Origin: CADEEN01 sp963738425
GTDB lineage: Bacteria > Pseudomonadota > Gammaproteobacteria > Burkholderiales > Burkholderiaceae_C
DNA length: 64,000 nucleotides
Assembly (NCBI GenBank): GCA_963738425.1
Contig: CAVTWT010000029.1
Coordinates: 124,001 to 188,000, forward strand
Direction: 5' to 3'
Each line of letters starts with the position of its first letter. Within the stretch, counting starts at the first letter, position 1. The notes beneath the pieces were generated by a model that was not told the origin of the DNA, ran no database searches, and was given only the letters and a program-made list of their open reading frames with translations. Below, piece after piece: positions 1 to 9,253 of the stretch. Made by a program: the position numbers and the translations under genes.

Positions 1-863
1 CGTCAAGAGCATCGAGCAGCAGAGCATCCTGTGCGTGCACCGCCTGCGCGAGGGCTTGAAGGCCGATCGCACCGCGTGCATCAACCGCCTGCGCGGTCTG
101 CTGGCCGAGTTCGGCCTGGTCTTCGCGCAAAGCCCGGCGGCGCTCGAAGCGGTGCTGAGTGACGTGCTCGAAGACGCCGGCAACGAGCTGAACACGCTGG
201 CCCGGCTCGTGCTGCAACGCCTGCAAGACCAGTGGCGCGAGATCGATGTGCACATCGCCTGGTGCGACGAGCGCATCGCCGCGCACGCAGCGCGACAACG
301 ATGCAGTGAAGAAGGCAGCCACGTTGATCGGCGTCGGCCCGGTCACCGCCAGTGCGGTGGTGGCCACGGTGGGCGAGTTCAATCAGTTCACCACCGGCGC
401 GCAGTTCGGCGCCTGGATCGGCCTGGTGCCGCGCCAGCACTCCAGTGGCGGCAAGAACAGCCTAGGCAGCATCACCAAGCGCGGCGACACCTACCTGCGC
501 AGCTTGCTGATCCAGGGTGCGAAGTCGGCGGTGATGACGGCGCACAAGCGCTCGGACCCGATCTCGAAGTGGGCTGCGGCGCTGCGCGACCGCGCCGGCT
601 GGCAGAAGGCGGTGGTGGCGCTGGCCAACAAGAACGCGCGCATCCTGTGGGCGGTGATGACCAAGGGCGATGCCTTCAATGCGCGCCACGTCAGCGTCAA
701 GCCGGGTGCGCTGCCGACCACCACACCGCGCGACGGCCACCGCGTAGCAACCAACGATCCCATCACGCAGCAGGCATCAGCCAGAAGACGCAGCAACAGG
801 TCAGACCGGCAGCGGGCAAGCTCGACTAACCCTTGGTGGCTCGACTCGTCGATGTCCACGTGA
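1..863 (+). pseudogene. IS110-family transposase, 5' end outside window, frameshifted
   Basis: This is the remnant of an IS110-type DEDD transposase, which moves its element through a RuvC-like N-terminal domain and a C-terminal Transposase_20 domain. The reading frame is open from base 2 to about 287 (residues such as LKADRTACINRLRGLL) and continues one frame over from about 288 to 863. The second part holds the Transposase_20 core, with LIGVGPVTASAVVATVG followed by FGAWIGLVPRQHSSGG and SITKRGDTYLRSLL. The shift lies at about 284-290 and is repaired by restoring GC in 'cacgcagcg'. The acidic N-terminal domain lies off the window, so completeness upstream is unknown. The ends of the insertion sequence could not be defined. 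Confidence in the family is high. Whether the shift is real or a sequencing error is open. Confidence 0.85.
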
Positions 864-1449
864 TTGGAATGGAGCCCCGCTGAGCGGTTCGCATCTGGGT
901 CCGCACGACTCGCGCATCACGCGCTGCGTGCAACAAGGCCGTCTGTAGAGAAGCAGTCTGTTCCTCGTTCATGCGCTTCACCAACGCCGCCTGCTCATCG
1001 CTCAACCGCACTTCGCATCGAGGCATCGAAGACGAAAACCAATACCGCTTGACAGAGAAGGAAGTCCCTGTAAAGGGTTTGGTCTCGCTCTTCGTCCCGG
1101 CTTGCGCGAGGATCAGCTTCTGAAGCAAGGGTGGCCGTCCGGCGACCGCCGGAGCACACACATTGCCCGCAGGTTCAGACAGCAGCGGGTCGTAGGCCTC
1201 ACGGCCCGAGGGCTCGACGCCGCGACTTGCCATCAGGTCGGCCGAGCCGAACAGGCCAGCGAGAGCCAACGCCATCGCAACACCGCGCAGGGCGATACGC
1301 GCCGACTGCCGCTCGAAGGCGGTGACATTGCGGTCCGTCGCTGGCTCTGCGCGCCACGTGGACAGCCGGGGGCGACGTGTTCTCGTGCATGCGAAGTCTG
1401 CTGGGTCGGGCTGTCGACCGGTTCCAATGCACGTGGAGAGTCCGTCCAT
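826..1449 (-). CDS. hypothetical exported protein, possibly truncated by the neighbouring IS
   Basis: I do not recognise this protein. The start at 1449 was chosen because the mRNA-sense strand reads AGGAG followed 6 bases later by ATG. The 207-residue product has a hydrophobic stretch around residues 55-75 (GVAMALALAGLFGSADLMA) that could be a late signal or anchor segment. A charged stretch follows (RLSDEQAALVKRMNEEQTASL). The 3' end runs into the transposase reading frame near 826-863, so the original C-terminus may have been replaced when the IS110 element inserted. An opposing ORF on the plus strand (1102-1635) is the alternative, but it lacks a ribosome binding site and any recognisable domain. 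Confidence 0.35.
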   Translation of the reverse strand: MDGLSTCIGTGRQPDPADFACTRTRRPRLSTWRAEPATDRNVTAFERQSARIALRGVAMALALAGLFGSADLMASRGVEPSGREAYDPLLSEPAGNVCAPAVAGRPPLLQKLILAQAGTKSETKPFTGTSFSVKRYWFSSSMPRCEVRLSDEQAALVKRMNEEQTASLQTALLHAARDARVVRTQMRTAQRGSIPITWTSTSRATKG

Positions 1450-1757
1450 GTCGATCTCCTCTTGGCCGTTGAGGGCGCTTGCCGAGTGACGGCGAGTCAA
1501 GTGAGCAGACACCGAGCGCGTATCGAGAGTGGCCATGGCGCTGCTCTCCGCCACCGCAAGAGCGATGTTGCGCGTCCTGGAGACCACAGTCCAGTCGCGT
1601 GTCTTGAAAGCGACCCTGAAGTCGCAAGCTTCTAGGGGGAGCCAGTTCGAGCCTCCCTTTCGATCCGGCAGCAGTTCTGTGCCGACTGCAGCCGACGACA
1701 TTCGGCTCCAGCTGTCTCACCGCTGCCGACAGGTCGATCGCATCCGATCGACGTCCG
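1450..1757. other. Intergenic region with no recognised feature
   Basis: No gene, RNA or clear repeat was found in this stretch of about 300 bases. It may hold the promoter of the leftward hypothetical gene. Base composition is slightly less GC-rich than in the surrounding genes. Confidence 0.4.
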
Positions 1758-1994
1758 CTACCGGCTGGCGATCTTCTCGAACCTCGGCCGCTGTGCCCCA
1801 TCGATCACCACGTCTTCGAAGAACATCGCGTGCGGCCTGACCCACCAGCCTGTGTTGTTGTAGAGCGGCCGGTACACGACGAGCGGCTCATGGGTTTCGC
1901 TGTGTCGGGCGACGCCGATCACCTCGTACTCGCCGCCCTTGTAGTGGCGGTATGCGCCGAGGGCTGTGTCAGGGAGTGGCGTCAGGTCGGGCAT
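1758..1994 (-). CDS. DUF1653 domain protein
   Basis: This 78-residue protein is essentially one DUF1653 domain. The family signature is clear, with YRHYKGGEYEVIGVARHSET near residue 15 and then VVYRPLY, WVRPHAMFFEDV and PRFEKI. DUF1653 proteins are small cytosolic proteins of unknown biochemical role. They occur alone or fused to other domains across proteobacteria. The length matches stand-alone members. The gene is monocistronic here, flanked by non-coding sequence on both sides. The family is certain, but nothing can be said about function. Confidence 0.9.
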   Translation of the reverse strand: MPDLTPLPDTALGAYRHYKGGEYEVIGVARHSETHEPLVVYRPLYNNTGWWVRPHAMFFEDVVIDGAQRPRFEKIASR

Positions 1995-2254
1995 GGTCTG
2001 GTCTTCTCTGTGTTGGCTGACAGGGGTGGCGTTGCACGAACAAGGTCAGTCGCGACTATGCGTGCGCCGCCCGGTGAGATTTTGATTGGGCTTCTCCGCT
2101 ACCCCACGTCGGCCCATGGCACCACGCGCAACCTACTATGCGTTCTTGGTTTCGAAAAGGCACTCTCTTGACGACGGCAACAGCTGGCTGTTCCGATTCT
2201 CCGACGCAGTTCAAGCGGCTCGATGCGCCGTCGGCTGCTGACGGCTGACGGCGA

Positions 2255-3471
2255 ATGTCTGTGCCCCCCGATTCCTTCAGCCTGCGCCGCATCGCCGTCC
2301 CCGCCTTCGGCCCCTCGCTGCTGTTCGGCCTCGGCGAAGGCGCGATCCTGCCGATCATCCCGCTCAGTGCGCGCGAACTCGGCGCGTCGGTGCCCGAAGC
2401 GGCGCTGATCGTGGCGCTGATCGGCGTCGGCTCGCTGGTGAGCAACATTCCGGCGTCGCTGATCACGATGCATCGCGGCGAGCGCGCGGCCATCGTCGCC
2501 GCGGCCTTGTGGTGCGCCCTCGCGATGGCGCTGTGCGCGTGGACGCGCCATCTGGCGGTGTTCGCGCTCGGCGGCTTCATGGTCGGCATGTCGCAGGCCG
2601 TGTTCAACCTCGCGCGGCAGAGCTACCTCACCGAGGCGGTGCCGGTGGAGTTCCGGGCGCGCGCGTTGTCGACGCTCGGCGGCGTGCTGCGCATCGGCAT
2701 GTTCATCGGCCCGTTCGCCTCGGCGGCAGCGATCCACCGCTTCGGCTTGGCCGGCGCCTACGGCGTGGCGATCGGCGCGCTGCTGCTGTCGGGCATCGTC
2801 GCCGCGCGCATCCCCGATCTGAAAGTGCGAGGGTGCTGGCACCTCTTCAGCCGATGCGCCGGCCGGCGCCGTGGCTGCAACACCGACCGTGCTGTCAACG
2901 CTGCGCGATCACCGCCATGTCTTCGTCACGCTCGGCATCGGCGTGATGCTGGTCAGCGCCGTGCGCGCCACGCGGCCGGCGGTGATCCCGCTGTGGGGCG
3001 ACCACCTCGCGCTCGAGGCCTCGGTCACGTCGCTGATCTACGGCATCGCCGGCGGCATCGACATGCTGGTGTTCTATCCCGCCGGCAAGGTCATGGACCA
3101 GAAGGGCCGGCGTTGGGTGGCTGTGCCGTCGATGATCATCATGGGCGTGGCGCTGCTGCTGATGCCGTTCACGCACGGTGCGACGACGCTGCTGACTGGC
3201 GGCCTGCGCCATCGGCTTCGGCAACGGCATCGGCTCGGGCATGATGATGACGATCGGCGCCGATCATTCGCCGCGCTTCGGGCGCGCGCATTTTCTCGGC
3301 GTGTGGCGGCTGATGTCGGACATCGGCGCCTCGTGCGGCCCGGCGGCGCTGTCGTTCCTGGCCGCCACGCTGTCGCTCGGCGCCGGCATCGCTGCCATGG
3401 GCGTGATCTCGTTCGTGGCGGCGGCGCAGCTTGCGTATTGGATCCCTCGCGCCCAAACGCGAAAGCCGTGA
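2255..3471 (+). pseudogene. MFS transporter, two frameshifts
   Basis: This is a twelve-helix major facilitator transporter of unknown substrate, read in three successive frames. Frame one starts at ATG 2255 and covers helices 1-6, including FGLGEGAILPIIPLSARELG and the loop QSYLTEAVPVEFRARALST. Frame two covers about 2830-3205, the central linker and helices 7-9, including the MFS loop motif AGKVMDQKGRRWV. Frame three covers about 3205-3471, with FGNGIGSGMMMTIGADHSP and HFLGVWRLMSD. Restoring one GC in 'gtgcgaggg' near 2828 and one in 'ctgcgccatc' near 3207 gives a continuous family-length protein of about 405 residues. This argues for sequencing error or very recent damage. No ligand can be inferred from context. 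Confidence 0.8.
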
Positions 3472-3506
3472 GCTGTGCGCGTGGGCAGACGCGGCGACTT
3501 GTCTTC

Positions 3507-4076
3507 TCAACTCTCGTTGTGCGCCACCTGCACGCGCTGTCGCGTGCGCGCCGCCACGTCGTAGGTGTTGAAGTCGCTCATCGTGCGGCCGTACAGGTGC
3601 AGGCTGAGCGCCGACGGCCTGTCCGCAGGCACGCCGGTCATGTGGATGTGGTCCGGGTTCGGCACGAAGCTCGTCACCGCGCCGCGCGCGAGCAGGATCA
3701 CGCCGCCGCGCACGAGCTCGATGTCGGCATCGGCGCCGCGGTCCGGCGACAGGCGCACGAACGAGCGCTCTTCCAGCACGCCCTCGACCACGCCGACCAC
3801 GCCCCAGCTGCCGTGGTCGTGCACCGGCGTCCACTGCCCCGGCTGCCAGACGATCGCGTACAGCGACAGGCTGCCGTCGCCGGCGTCGTGGATCAGGTGG
3901 CGCGTGTAGTGCGCGTGCTCGGCGCGGCGGTGCCGCGGTTCGAGAAAGGTGTGGGCCTGATCGATCAGCTCCAGCATCAGCGGCGCCAGCGCCAGCACGC
4001 AATCGGCCGGCTCGGCGCGCTCGCGGCTGCGTTCTGCCGCCAGGGCGATGAAGTGGTCGAGGGCGGTGCGGGTCAT
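3507..4076 (-). CDS. Cysteine dioxygenase-like cupin (thiol dioxygenase family)
   Basis: The 189-residue protein is a single-domain cupin of the bacterial cysteine dioxygenase or 3-mercaptopropionate dioxygenase type. It would oxidise a small thiol to its sulfinate using non-haem iron in the cytosol. The first cupin motif is visible as TPVHDHGSWGVVGVVEG (the two histidines are iron ligands) and the second as NPDHIHMTGVP (third histidine). Upstream helices (LDHFIALAAER, LIDQAHTFLEP) match the family N-terminus. The start at 4076 gives the family length, while a longer upstream reading in the same frame has no family content. The gene runs convergent to the MFS transporter. Substrate choice between cysteine and 3-mercaptopropionate cannot be decided from sequence alone. 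Confidence 0.85.
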   Translation of the reverse strand: MTRTALDHFIALAAERSRERAEPADCVLALAPLMLELIDQAHTFLEPRHRRAEHAHYTRHLIHDAGDGSLSLYAIVWQPGQWTPVHDHGSWGVVGVVEGVLEERSFVRLSPDRGADADIELVRGGVILLARGAVTSFVPNPDHIHMTGVPADRPSALSLHLYGRTMSDFNTYDVAARTRQRVQVAHNES

Positions 4077-4151
4077 GGCGGCGTGATCATCGCACCGCCG
4101 CCTACCTCGGAGGTAATGGACGCGATGACCGGCACGCGCCACAGTCTGGCC

Positions 4152-4394
4152 ATGGCAAACATCGACCTCCTCCCCCTGGCCGTCAGTCTGTTGATCGGCA
4201 TCCCCGCGTTCGGCTCGTGCATCGGCATCGGCCTGGCGACGATGAAGTTCCTCGAAGGCGTGGCGCGCCAGCCCGAACTGGCGCCCGAGCTGCAGACGAA
4301 GTACTTCCTGGCCGTGGGCGTGACCGACGGCGCCTTCATCATCGCCACCGGCATCGGCCTGTGGTTCGCCACGGCCAATCCGTTCAAGGGCTAG
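4152..4394 (+). CDS. Orphan F-type ATP synthase subunit c homologue
   Basis: This 80-residue protein is a two-helix hairpin proteolipid of the ATP synthase subunit c family, which forms the rotating membrane ring. Helix 1 contains the glycine-rich run GSCIGIGLA. The polar loop reads ARQPELAPELQ as in true c subunits. Helix 2 (FLAVGVTDGAFIIATGIGLW) has an aspartate at about residue 59 that aligns with the proton-carrying carboxylate. No other atp genes are present, so this is not the housekeeping operon copy as placed here. It ends 10 bases before the chosen start of an XRE regulator and may be cotranscribed with it. It could be a second copy or the only subunit c gene displaced from its operon. 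Confidence 0.85.
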   Translation: MANIDLLPLAVSLLIGIPAFGSCIGIGLATMKFLEGVARQPELAPELQTKYFLAVGVTDGAFIIATGIGLWFATANPFKG

Positions 4395-4404
4395 AGTGGC
4401 GAGG

Positions 4405-5208
4405 ATGGCCGAAGCCACCCTCGCGCGCTCCAGCGTCGGCGACCTGCTGCGCGCCTGGCGCGCCAAGCGCCGCCTGTCGCAACTCGAAGTCGGCCTCACC
4501 GCCGGCGTGTCGTCGCGGCACCTGAGCTTCATCGAGACCGGCCGCGCGAAGGCGAGCGCCGAATTGCTGGTGGCGCTCGCCGACGTGCTCGACATGCCGC
4601 TGCGCGAGCGCAATGCGCTGCTGCTGGCGGCGGGCTTCGCGCCGCGCTACAGCGAAACGCAACTCGACGCGCCCGGCATGGCGGCGATGCAGCAGGCCAT
4701 CACGCGCGTGCTCGACGCGCACGACCCGTACCCCGGCGTGGCGCTGGACAGGCACTGGAACATCGTCATCGCCAATGCTTCGGCCCGTCGCCTGGTGTCG
4801 ATCGTGCCGCCCGACCTGCGAGCCTTGCCGCACAACCTCTTTCGCCTCGGCCTGCACCCGCGCGGCATCGCGGCCTGCACGAGCAACTTCGACGAGTGGG
4901 GCCGCTACATGCTGCGCGAGTTGCAGCGCCTGGCTGACGCGGCAATCGACCCCGCGGTGACCGCGCTGCTCGACGAGGTGCGCCGCTACCCCAACGTGCA
5001 GGCGCTGCTCGCCACGCCGCCGCAGGCCGCGCCGTCGAACCCGTTGCTCGTGCCCTGCGTGCTCGACGTTGCCGGCCAGCGCCTGTCGCTGTTCACCACG
5101 CTGGCCACCTTCGGCTCGCCGCGCGACGTGACGCTGGCCGAGCTGACGGTGGAGCTGTTCTATCCGGCCGATGCGGCCACCGAGGCCGCGTTGCGCGCGT
5201 CGGCTTGA
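4405..5208 (+). CDS. XRE-family regulator with MmyB-like ligand-binding domain
   Basis: This is a transcription factor of about 267 residues with two domains. Residues 10-70 form a Cro/C1-type helix-turn-helix (WRAKRRLSQLEVGLTAGVSS, then HLSFIETGRAKAS). Residues 100-260 match the MmyB-like domain with the typical stretches ALDRHWNIVIANASA and LFRLGLHPRGI. This architecture is common in Actinobacteria and Burkholderiales and is thought to bind a small hydrophobic ligand. A GTG at 4396 is an alternative start adding three residues. The gene lies immediately downstream of the orphan subunit c gene on the same strand. Target genes are unknown. Confidence 0.9.
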   Translation: MAEATLARSSVGDLLRAWRAKRRLSQLEVGLTAGVSSRHLSFIETGRAKASAELLVALADVLDMPLRERNALLLAAGFAPRYSETQLDAPGMAAMQQAITRVLDAHDPYPGVALDRHWNIVIANASARRLVSIVPPDLRALPHNLFRLGLHPRGIAACTSNFDEWGRYMLRELQRLADAAIDPAVTALLDEVRRYPNVQALLATPPQAAPSNPLLVPCVLDVAGQRLSLFTTLATFGSPRDVTLAELTVELFYPADAATEAALRASA

Positions 5209-5212
5209 GGCG

Positions 5213-6176
5213 TCACTCCACCTTGCCGATCTTCTTCACCGCCTCGGTCATCAACGCCGCGTCGGCGTTCCAGTAGCTCTGGAACTCGGGCGCGTCGAGG
5301 TACTCGATCGGGCTGCCGGCGCGGTTGATGGTCTGCACCACCGCCGGGTCCGCGGCGACTTTCTTTGCGGCAGCGCGCAGCTTGGCGACGATGTCGTCTG
5401 CGGTGGCCGCGGGCACGAACAGCGCCGACCACTGCGCGAAGGTGGTCGGATAGCCGGCTTGCTTCAAGCTCGGCACGTCGGGCAGCGACGACAGCGGCTT
5501 GTCGCCCCAATGCGCCAGCGCGCGCAGCTTGCCGGCCTTGATCTGCTGGGCCACGGTGGACGGGCCGGTGGCGACTGCATCGACCTGGCCGCCGAGCAGC
5601 GCCAGCAGCGCCGGGCCGGCGCCCGTGTACGGGATGTGCGTCATGCGAAAGCCGGCGCTCGTCTTCAACATTTCCATTGGCACATGCATCGTGCCGTAGT
5701 TGCCCGAGCTGCCGTAGTTGTAGCGGCCAGGCTGCGTCTTCAGATCGGCGACGAACTCGCTCAGTGTTTTCCACGGCGCGTCGGCGCGCACGACGAACAC
5801 GGTCGGGTCGGCGGTGAAGCGCGCGATCGGTTTGAACTGGTCCAGGGTGAACGCGGGTTTGCGTTCGAGCAGCTTGTCGGCCTCGGGCAGGATCGAGATC
5901 GACGACAGCGACAGCAGGATCGTGTAGCCATCGGGCGCAGCACGAGAGGCGGCGCCGATGCCGGTGGCGCCGCCGGCGCCGGCGCGGTTCTCGACAATCA
6001 CTTGTTGCTTCAACTCGCGCGCCAGCGCTTCGGCCACCGGCCGCGCCACCGTGTCGGCCACGCCGCCCGGCGGGAAGGGCACGATCATCGTGATCGGCTT
6101 GGCGTCGGGCCAAGCTGCTCTGTGCATGAGCGGTCAGTGAGAGGGCGCAGAACAGCGCGGCGGCAAAGCGATGCAT
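5213..6176 (-). pseudogene. TctC/Bug-type periplasmic solute-binding protein, frameshift in signal region
   Basis: The protein belongs to the tripartite tricarboxylate transport receptor (TctC, Bug) family, which binds carboxylates in the periplasm. The mature part is intact and family-like: KPITMIVPFPPGGVADTVAR, then VIVENRAGAGGATGIG, YGSSGNYGTMHV and HIPYTGAGPALLALLGGQVD. The signal peptide (MHRFAAALFCALSLTAHAQ) is in another frame, starting at 6176. The two join if one GC is restored in 'agagcagc' near 6125. Without that base pair the exported protein is not made. No TctA or TctB membrane genes lie nearby, as usual for Bug proteins in this order. The gene is divergent from a second tctC gene. 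Confidence 0.85.
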
Positions 6177-6325
6177 GGCGAGTGGTCCGAGAGCGGGTGT
6201 ACGCGCATTGAAGCGCAAACCCTCCTCAGTGCATACCGCATTGACCCGACGCCAGTGCGCCCCCAGAGTCCGTGGATGAAGTCCATCGTTGTCGGCGGAT
6301 TCGAAACCAGATAGGACACAGCCTG

Positions 6326-7285
6326 ATGCAACGACGCCACCTCATTGCCGCCACGCTCGGACTGCCGACATGGGCCCGCGCGCAGAGCGACTTCCCCTCG
6401 CGGCCGATCCGCGTCATCGTGCCGTTCTCGCCGGGGGGTGCGGTCGATGGGCCGATGCGCGCGATCGCCGAGCACCTTGGCCGGCGTCTGAAGCAGCAGG
6501 TGATCATCGAGAACAAGCCCGGCGCCGGCGCGACCATCGGCAGCGAGATGGTCGCCAAGAGCGCGGCCGACGGTTACACGCTGCTGCTGGCCTCGCAGAC
6601 CAACGCGATCAGCGCTTCGCTCTACAGCAAGCTCGCCTTCAACCCGATCGAAGACTTCGTCGGCATTTCGCTGCTCGGACGCGAGCCCGGCGCGCTGGTG
6701 GTGCATCCGTCGCTGCCGGTGAACAGCGTGGCCGAACTGGTGGCGTTGGCCAAGGCCAAGCCCGGCGAGCTCAACTACGCGTCGTCGGGCAACGGCAGCG
6801 GGCAGCACCTGTTCATGGCGATGTTTGCGTCGATGGCTGGCATCCAGTTGGTGCACGTGCCGTACAAGGGCAGCGGCCAGGCCGTCACCGACCTGCTGGC
6901 CGGCACGGTGCCGATGGCGGTGCCGGGCGCCGCAGCGATGGTCAAGCATGTCAAAGCTGGCAAGCTGCGCGCACTGGCGACGACCGGCACGCAGCGCGCG
7001 GCGCAATTGCCAGACGTGCCGACGCTGGCTGAATCCGGTTTTGCCGGCTATGCGGCGTATGTGTGGATGGGGCTGCTCGCGCCGAAGGGCACGCCGAAGG
7101 CCATCGTCGACAAACTGCAGGCCGAGCTCAAGGCCACGCTGGCCACGCCCGAGGTCACCGGCTACATGAGCGAAGCCGGTATCGAGAGCGTGGGCTCCGC
7201 ACCGGCCGAGATGGATGCCTTCTTCCGCGACGAGCGCGACCGCTGGGCGCGTGTGGTCAAGGAAACCGGTGCGAAGATCGACTGA
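6326..7285 (+). CDS. TctC/Bug-type periplasmic solute-binding protein
   Basis: This is an intact 319-residue receptor of the tripartite tricarboxylate transport family. A short signal peptide (MQRRHLIAATLGLPTWARAQ) is followed by the family landmarks IRVIVPFSPGGAVDGPMRAI, VIIENKPGAGATIGSEMVAK, NYASSGNGSGQHLFM, HVPYKGSGQAVTDLLAGTV and PDVPTLAESGFAGY. The start at 6326 begins the signal peptide; an upstream in-frame ATG adds unlikely sequence. The stop codon is directly followed by the start of an alpha/beta hydrolase, so the two are probably one transcript. The ligand is unknown; related proteins bind di- and tricarboxylates or aromatic acids. Confidence 0.92.
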   Translation: MQRRHLIAATLGLPTWARAQSDFPSRPIRVIVPFSPGGAVDGPMRAIAEHLGRRLKQQVIIENKPGAGATIGSEMVAKSAADGYTLLLASQTNAISASLYSKLAFNPIEDFVGISLLGREPGALVVHPSLPVNSVAELVALAKAKPGELNYASSGNGSGQHLFMAMFASMAGIQLVHVPYKGSGQAVTDLLAGTVPMAVPGAAAMVKHVKAGKLRALATTGTQRAAQLPDVPTLAESGFAGYAAYVWMGLLAPKGTPKAIVDKLQAELKATLATPEVTGYMSEAGIESVGSAPAEMDAFFRDERDRWARVVKETGAKID

Positions 7286-8227
7286 ATGAATCGAACAAGG
7301 ACAGACATGGTCACGGGACAAGAGCACTGGACGACGAAGAAAACGCCTGACGGCGAGGTGAAGCTGTTCCTGTGGGAGAAGTTCGTCGGCTCGCCCGACA
7401 ACAAACCGGCGGTGCTGTTCGTGCATGGTTCGTCGATGGCCTCGCAACCGACCTTCGACCTGACGGTGCCGGGGCGGCCGCATTCGAGCGTGATGGACTG
7501 GTTCGCCGAGCGCGGCTTCGTCTGCTGGTGCGTCGACATGGAAGGCTACGGCCGCAGCGCCAAGCACCGCGACATCTATTGCGATATCGCCAACGGCGCC
7601 GACGATCTGGCCGCGGCCACCGACTACATCTTCGCCACGCGTGGCGTGCGCAGCTTCCTCACCTATGGCATCAGCTCGGGCGCGTTGCGCGCGGCACTGT
7701 TTGCCCAACACCATCCCGATCGCGTGTCACGGCTCGCGCTCGACGCCTTCGTCTGGACCGGCGCCGGCGCGCCGACGCTCGAACAGCGGCGCAAGAAGCT
7801 GCCCGAGTTCCTGGCCACGAAGCGGCGGCCGATCGACCGCGCCTTCGTGCACTCGATCTTCAACCGCGACCACCCGGACTGCGCCGACAAGGCCACCGTC
7901 GAAGCCTTCGCCGACGCCATCCTCGCGCTCGACGACTCGATGCCCAACGGCACCTACATCGACATGTGCAGCAAGCTGCCGGTCGTCGATCCGGAAAAGA
8001 TCAGCGTGCCGACGATCGTGCTGCGCGGCCAGTTCGACGGCATCGCGTCGATGCAGGACCTGATCGACTTCTTCGTCCGCCTGCCGTCAGCCGACAAGCA
8101 GTTCACGGTGCTGAACGGCATCTCGCACGCCAGCTTCCAGCAGAAGAACTACCTGATGGTCTATCAGATCCTGCACGCGTACTTCACGCAGCCGACGCCG
8201 GCGTACACGAGCGACGCGGCGCACTGA
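7286..8227 (+). CDS. Alpha/beta-fold hydrolase
   Basis: This 313-residue cytosolic protein has the alpha/beta hydrolase fold. The strand before the oxyanion turn reads AVLFVHGSSM. The nucleophile elbow is YGISSGALRA, with the serine in G-x-S-x-G. The acid is likely the aspartate in VLRGQFDGIAS and the histidine is in LNGISHASF. There is no signal peptide. It starts at the base after the stop of the preceding tctC gene, so it is likely cotranscribed and may act on the solute taken up or on a product of it. A second start at 7307 would remove seven residues. The substrate (ester, lactone or carbon-carbon bond) cannot be determined. Confidence 0.85.
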   Translation: MNRTRTDMVTGQEHWTTKKTPDGEVKLFLWEKFVGSPDNKPAVLFVHGSSMASQPTFDLTVPGRPHSSVMDWFAERGFVCWCVDMEGYGRSAKHRDIYCDIANGADDLAAATDYIFATRGVRSFLTYGISSGALRAALFAQHHPDRVSRLALDAFVWTGAGAPTLEQRRKKLPEFLATKRRPIDRAFVHSIFNRDHPDCADKATVEAFADAILALDDSMPNGTYIDMCSKLPVVDPEKISVPTIVLRGQFDGIASMQDLIDFFVRLPSADKQFTVLNGISHASFQQKNYLMVYQILHAYFTQPTPAYTSDAAH

Positions 8228-8239
8228 AGTCCACAGGCC

Positions 8240-9150
8240 TCACGGCGCGATCAGGCGCGCCACCTTCTGTTGCAGGCTGTCGAAGATGGCCTCGGCCGCG
8301 GCCTCCACCGCTTCGAGCAGCGGCTGCGCATCGACCTTGCGGCGCAACAGCGCCAGCACCTCGGCGGCACCGGGGCGGCGCAGGGCGCGCACCACCACGC
8401 CGCTGCCGGCCAGCAGGGCGGTGGACGCGGGCACCAGCGCCACGCCAAGCCCTGCGCCCACGAGGTCGAGCACACCGTGTACGGTGCTGCCCTCGTAGCG
8501 GATGCGCGGGCTGAACCCCGCCTGGCTGCAAAGGTGGATCGAGTGGTCGAAGTAGGCTGGACCGCGATGGCGCGTGAAGCCGACGAAGGGCTCCGCGGCG
8601 AAGCGGCGCAGGTCGACCTTGGCCTCCAGTCCCTGCGCCTGCGCACGCGGCAGCGCCAGACAGAACGGGTCGGGCATCTGCCGGGCGACAGTCAGGCGCG
8701 GGTGGCGCGCCGGCGTGCGTGCGATGCCGACGTCGATGTGGCCGGCCACCAGCGCGTCGACCTGCTCGCTGCTGATGGCTTCGCGCAACTCGAACTGCAC
8801 GCCCGGCTGCTGGCGCCGCAGCCGCCGCACCAGCTCGGGCACGACCGTGCTGGCCGCCGACGGCACGTAGCCGATCGCGAGCGTGCTGCCGCCGCTGCTG
8901 TCGCGCGACAGGTCGCGCAGGCGTGCCGCGCGGTCGAGCAGGAAGCGCGCTTCCGGCAGCAGCGCCTGGCCCGCGGCCGTCAGGCGGACCCCTTGGGGTG
9001 GCGCGCGAACAGCGCCGTGCCCAGCATCTCCTCGAGCTGGCGGATCTGCACCGACAGCGGTGGCTGCGCGATGAACAGCTTCTCGGCCGCACGGCTCAGG
9101 CTGCCGCTCTCGGCCACGGCGACGAAGTAGCGCAGGTGTCGGAGTTCCAT
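8240..9150 (-). pseudogene. LysR-type transcriptional regulator, single-base frameshift
   Basis: The 5' part from 9150 encodes a standard LysR winged helix (MELRHLRYFVAVAESGSL, AAEKLFIAQPPLSVQIRQLE). It runs into a stop after FARHPKG. The next frame continues with VRLTAAGQALLPEARFLLDR and a full inducer-binding domain ending KVARLIAP at 8240. Adding one G to the four-base run at 8990-8993 (C on the plus strand) restores one protein of about 303 residues, the normal family length. The gene is divergent from a tctC gene and a LysR box lies between them, so it probably controls that gene in response to a related carboxylate. The shift falls in a homopolymer and may be an error. Confidence 0.88.
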
Positions 9151-9170
9151 GGCCTACCTATATCCACAAA

Positions 9171-9185
9171 GTATGGCAAGCATAC
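9171..9185. promoter_or_regulatory. LysR box (T-N11-A palindrome)
   Basis: The sequence GTATGGCAAGCATAC is a perfect palindrome with 5-base arms and a 5-base centre. It fits the T-N11-A consensus of LysR recognition sites. It lies 20 bases upstream of the lysR start and about 70 bases upstream of the divergent tctC start, the usual place for an autoregulatory and activating site. Assignment to this regulator is inferred from position. Confidence 0.65.
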
Positions 9186-9253
9186 GCATTCAATCTTTGA
9201 AGTATCTGTTCTGGCGACCAACAATCAGATCACTTCCACAGGAGACCCGCCCG

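Noticed and set aside
1102..1635. Plus-strand ORF of 177 codons opposite the hypothetical exported protein
   Set aside because: It has no ribosome binding site and no recognisable domain, while the opposite strand has an AGGAG site with fitting spacing and a hydrophobic segment.
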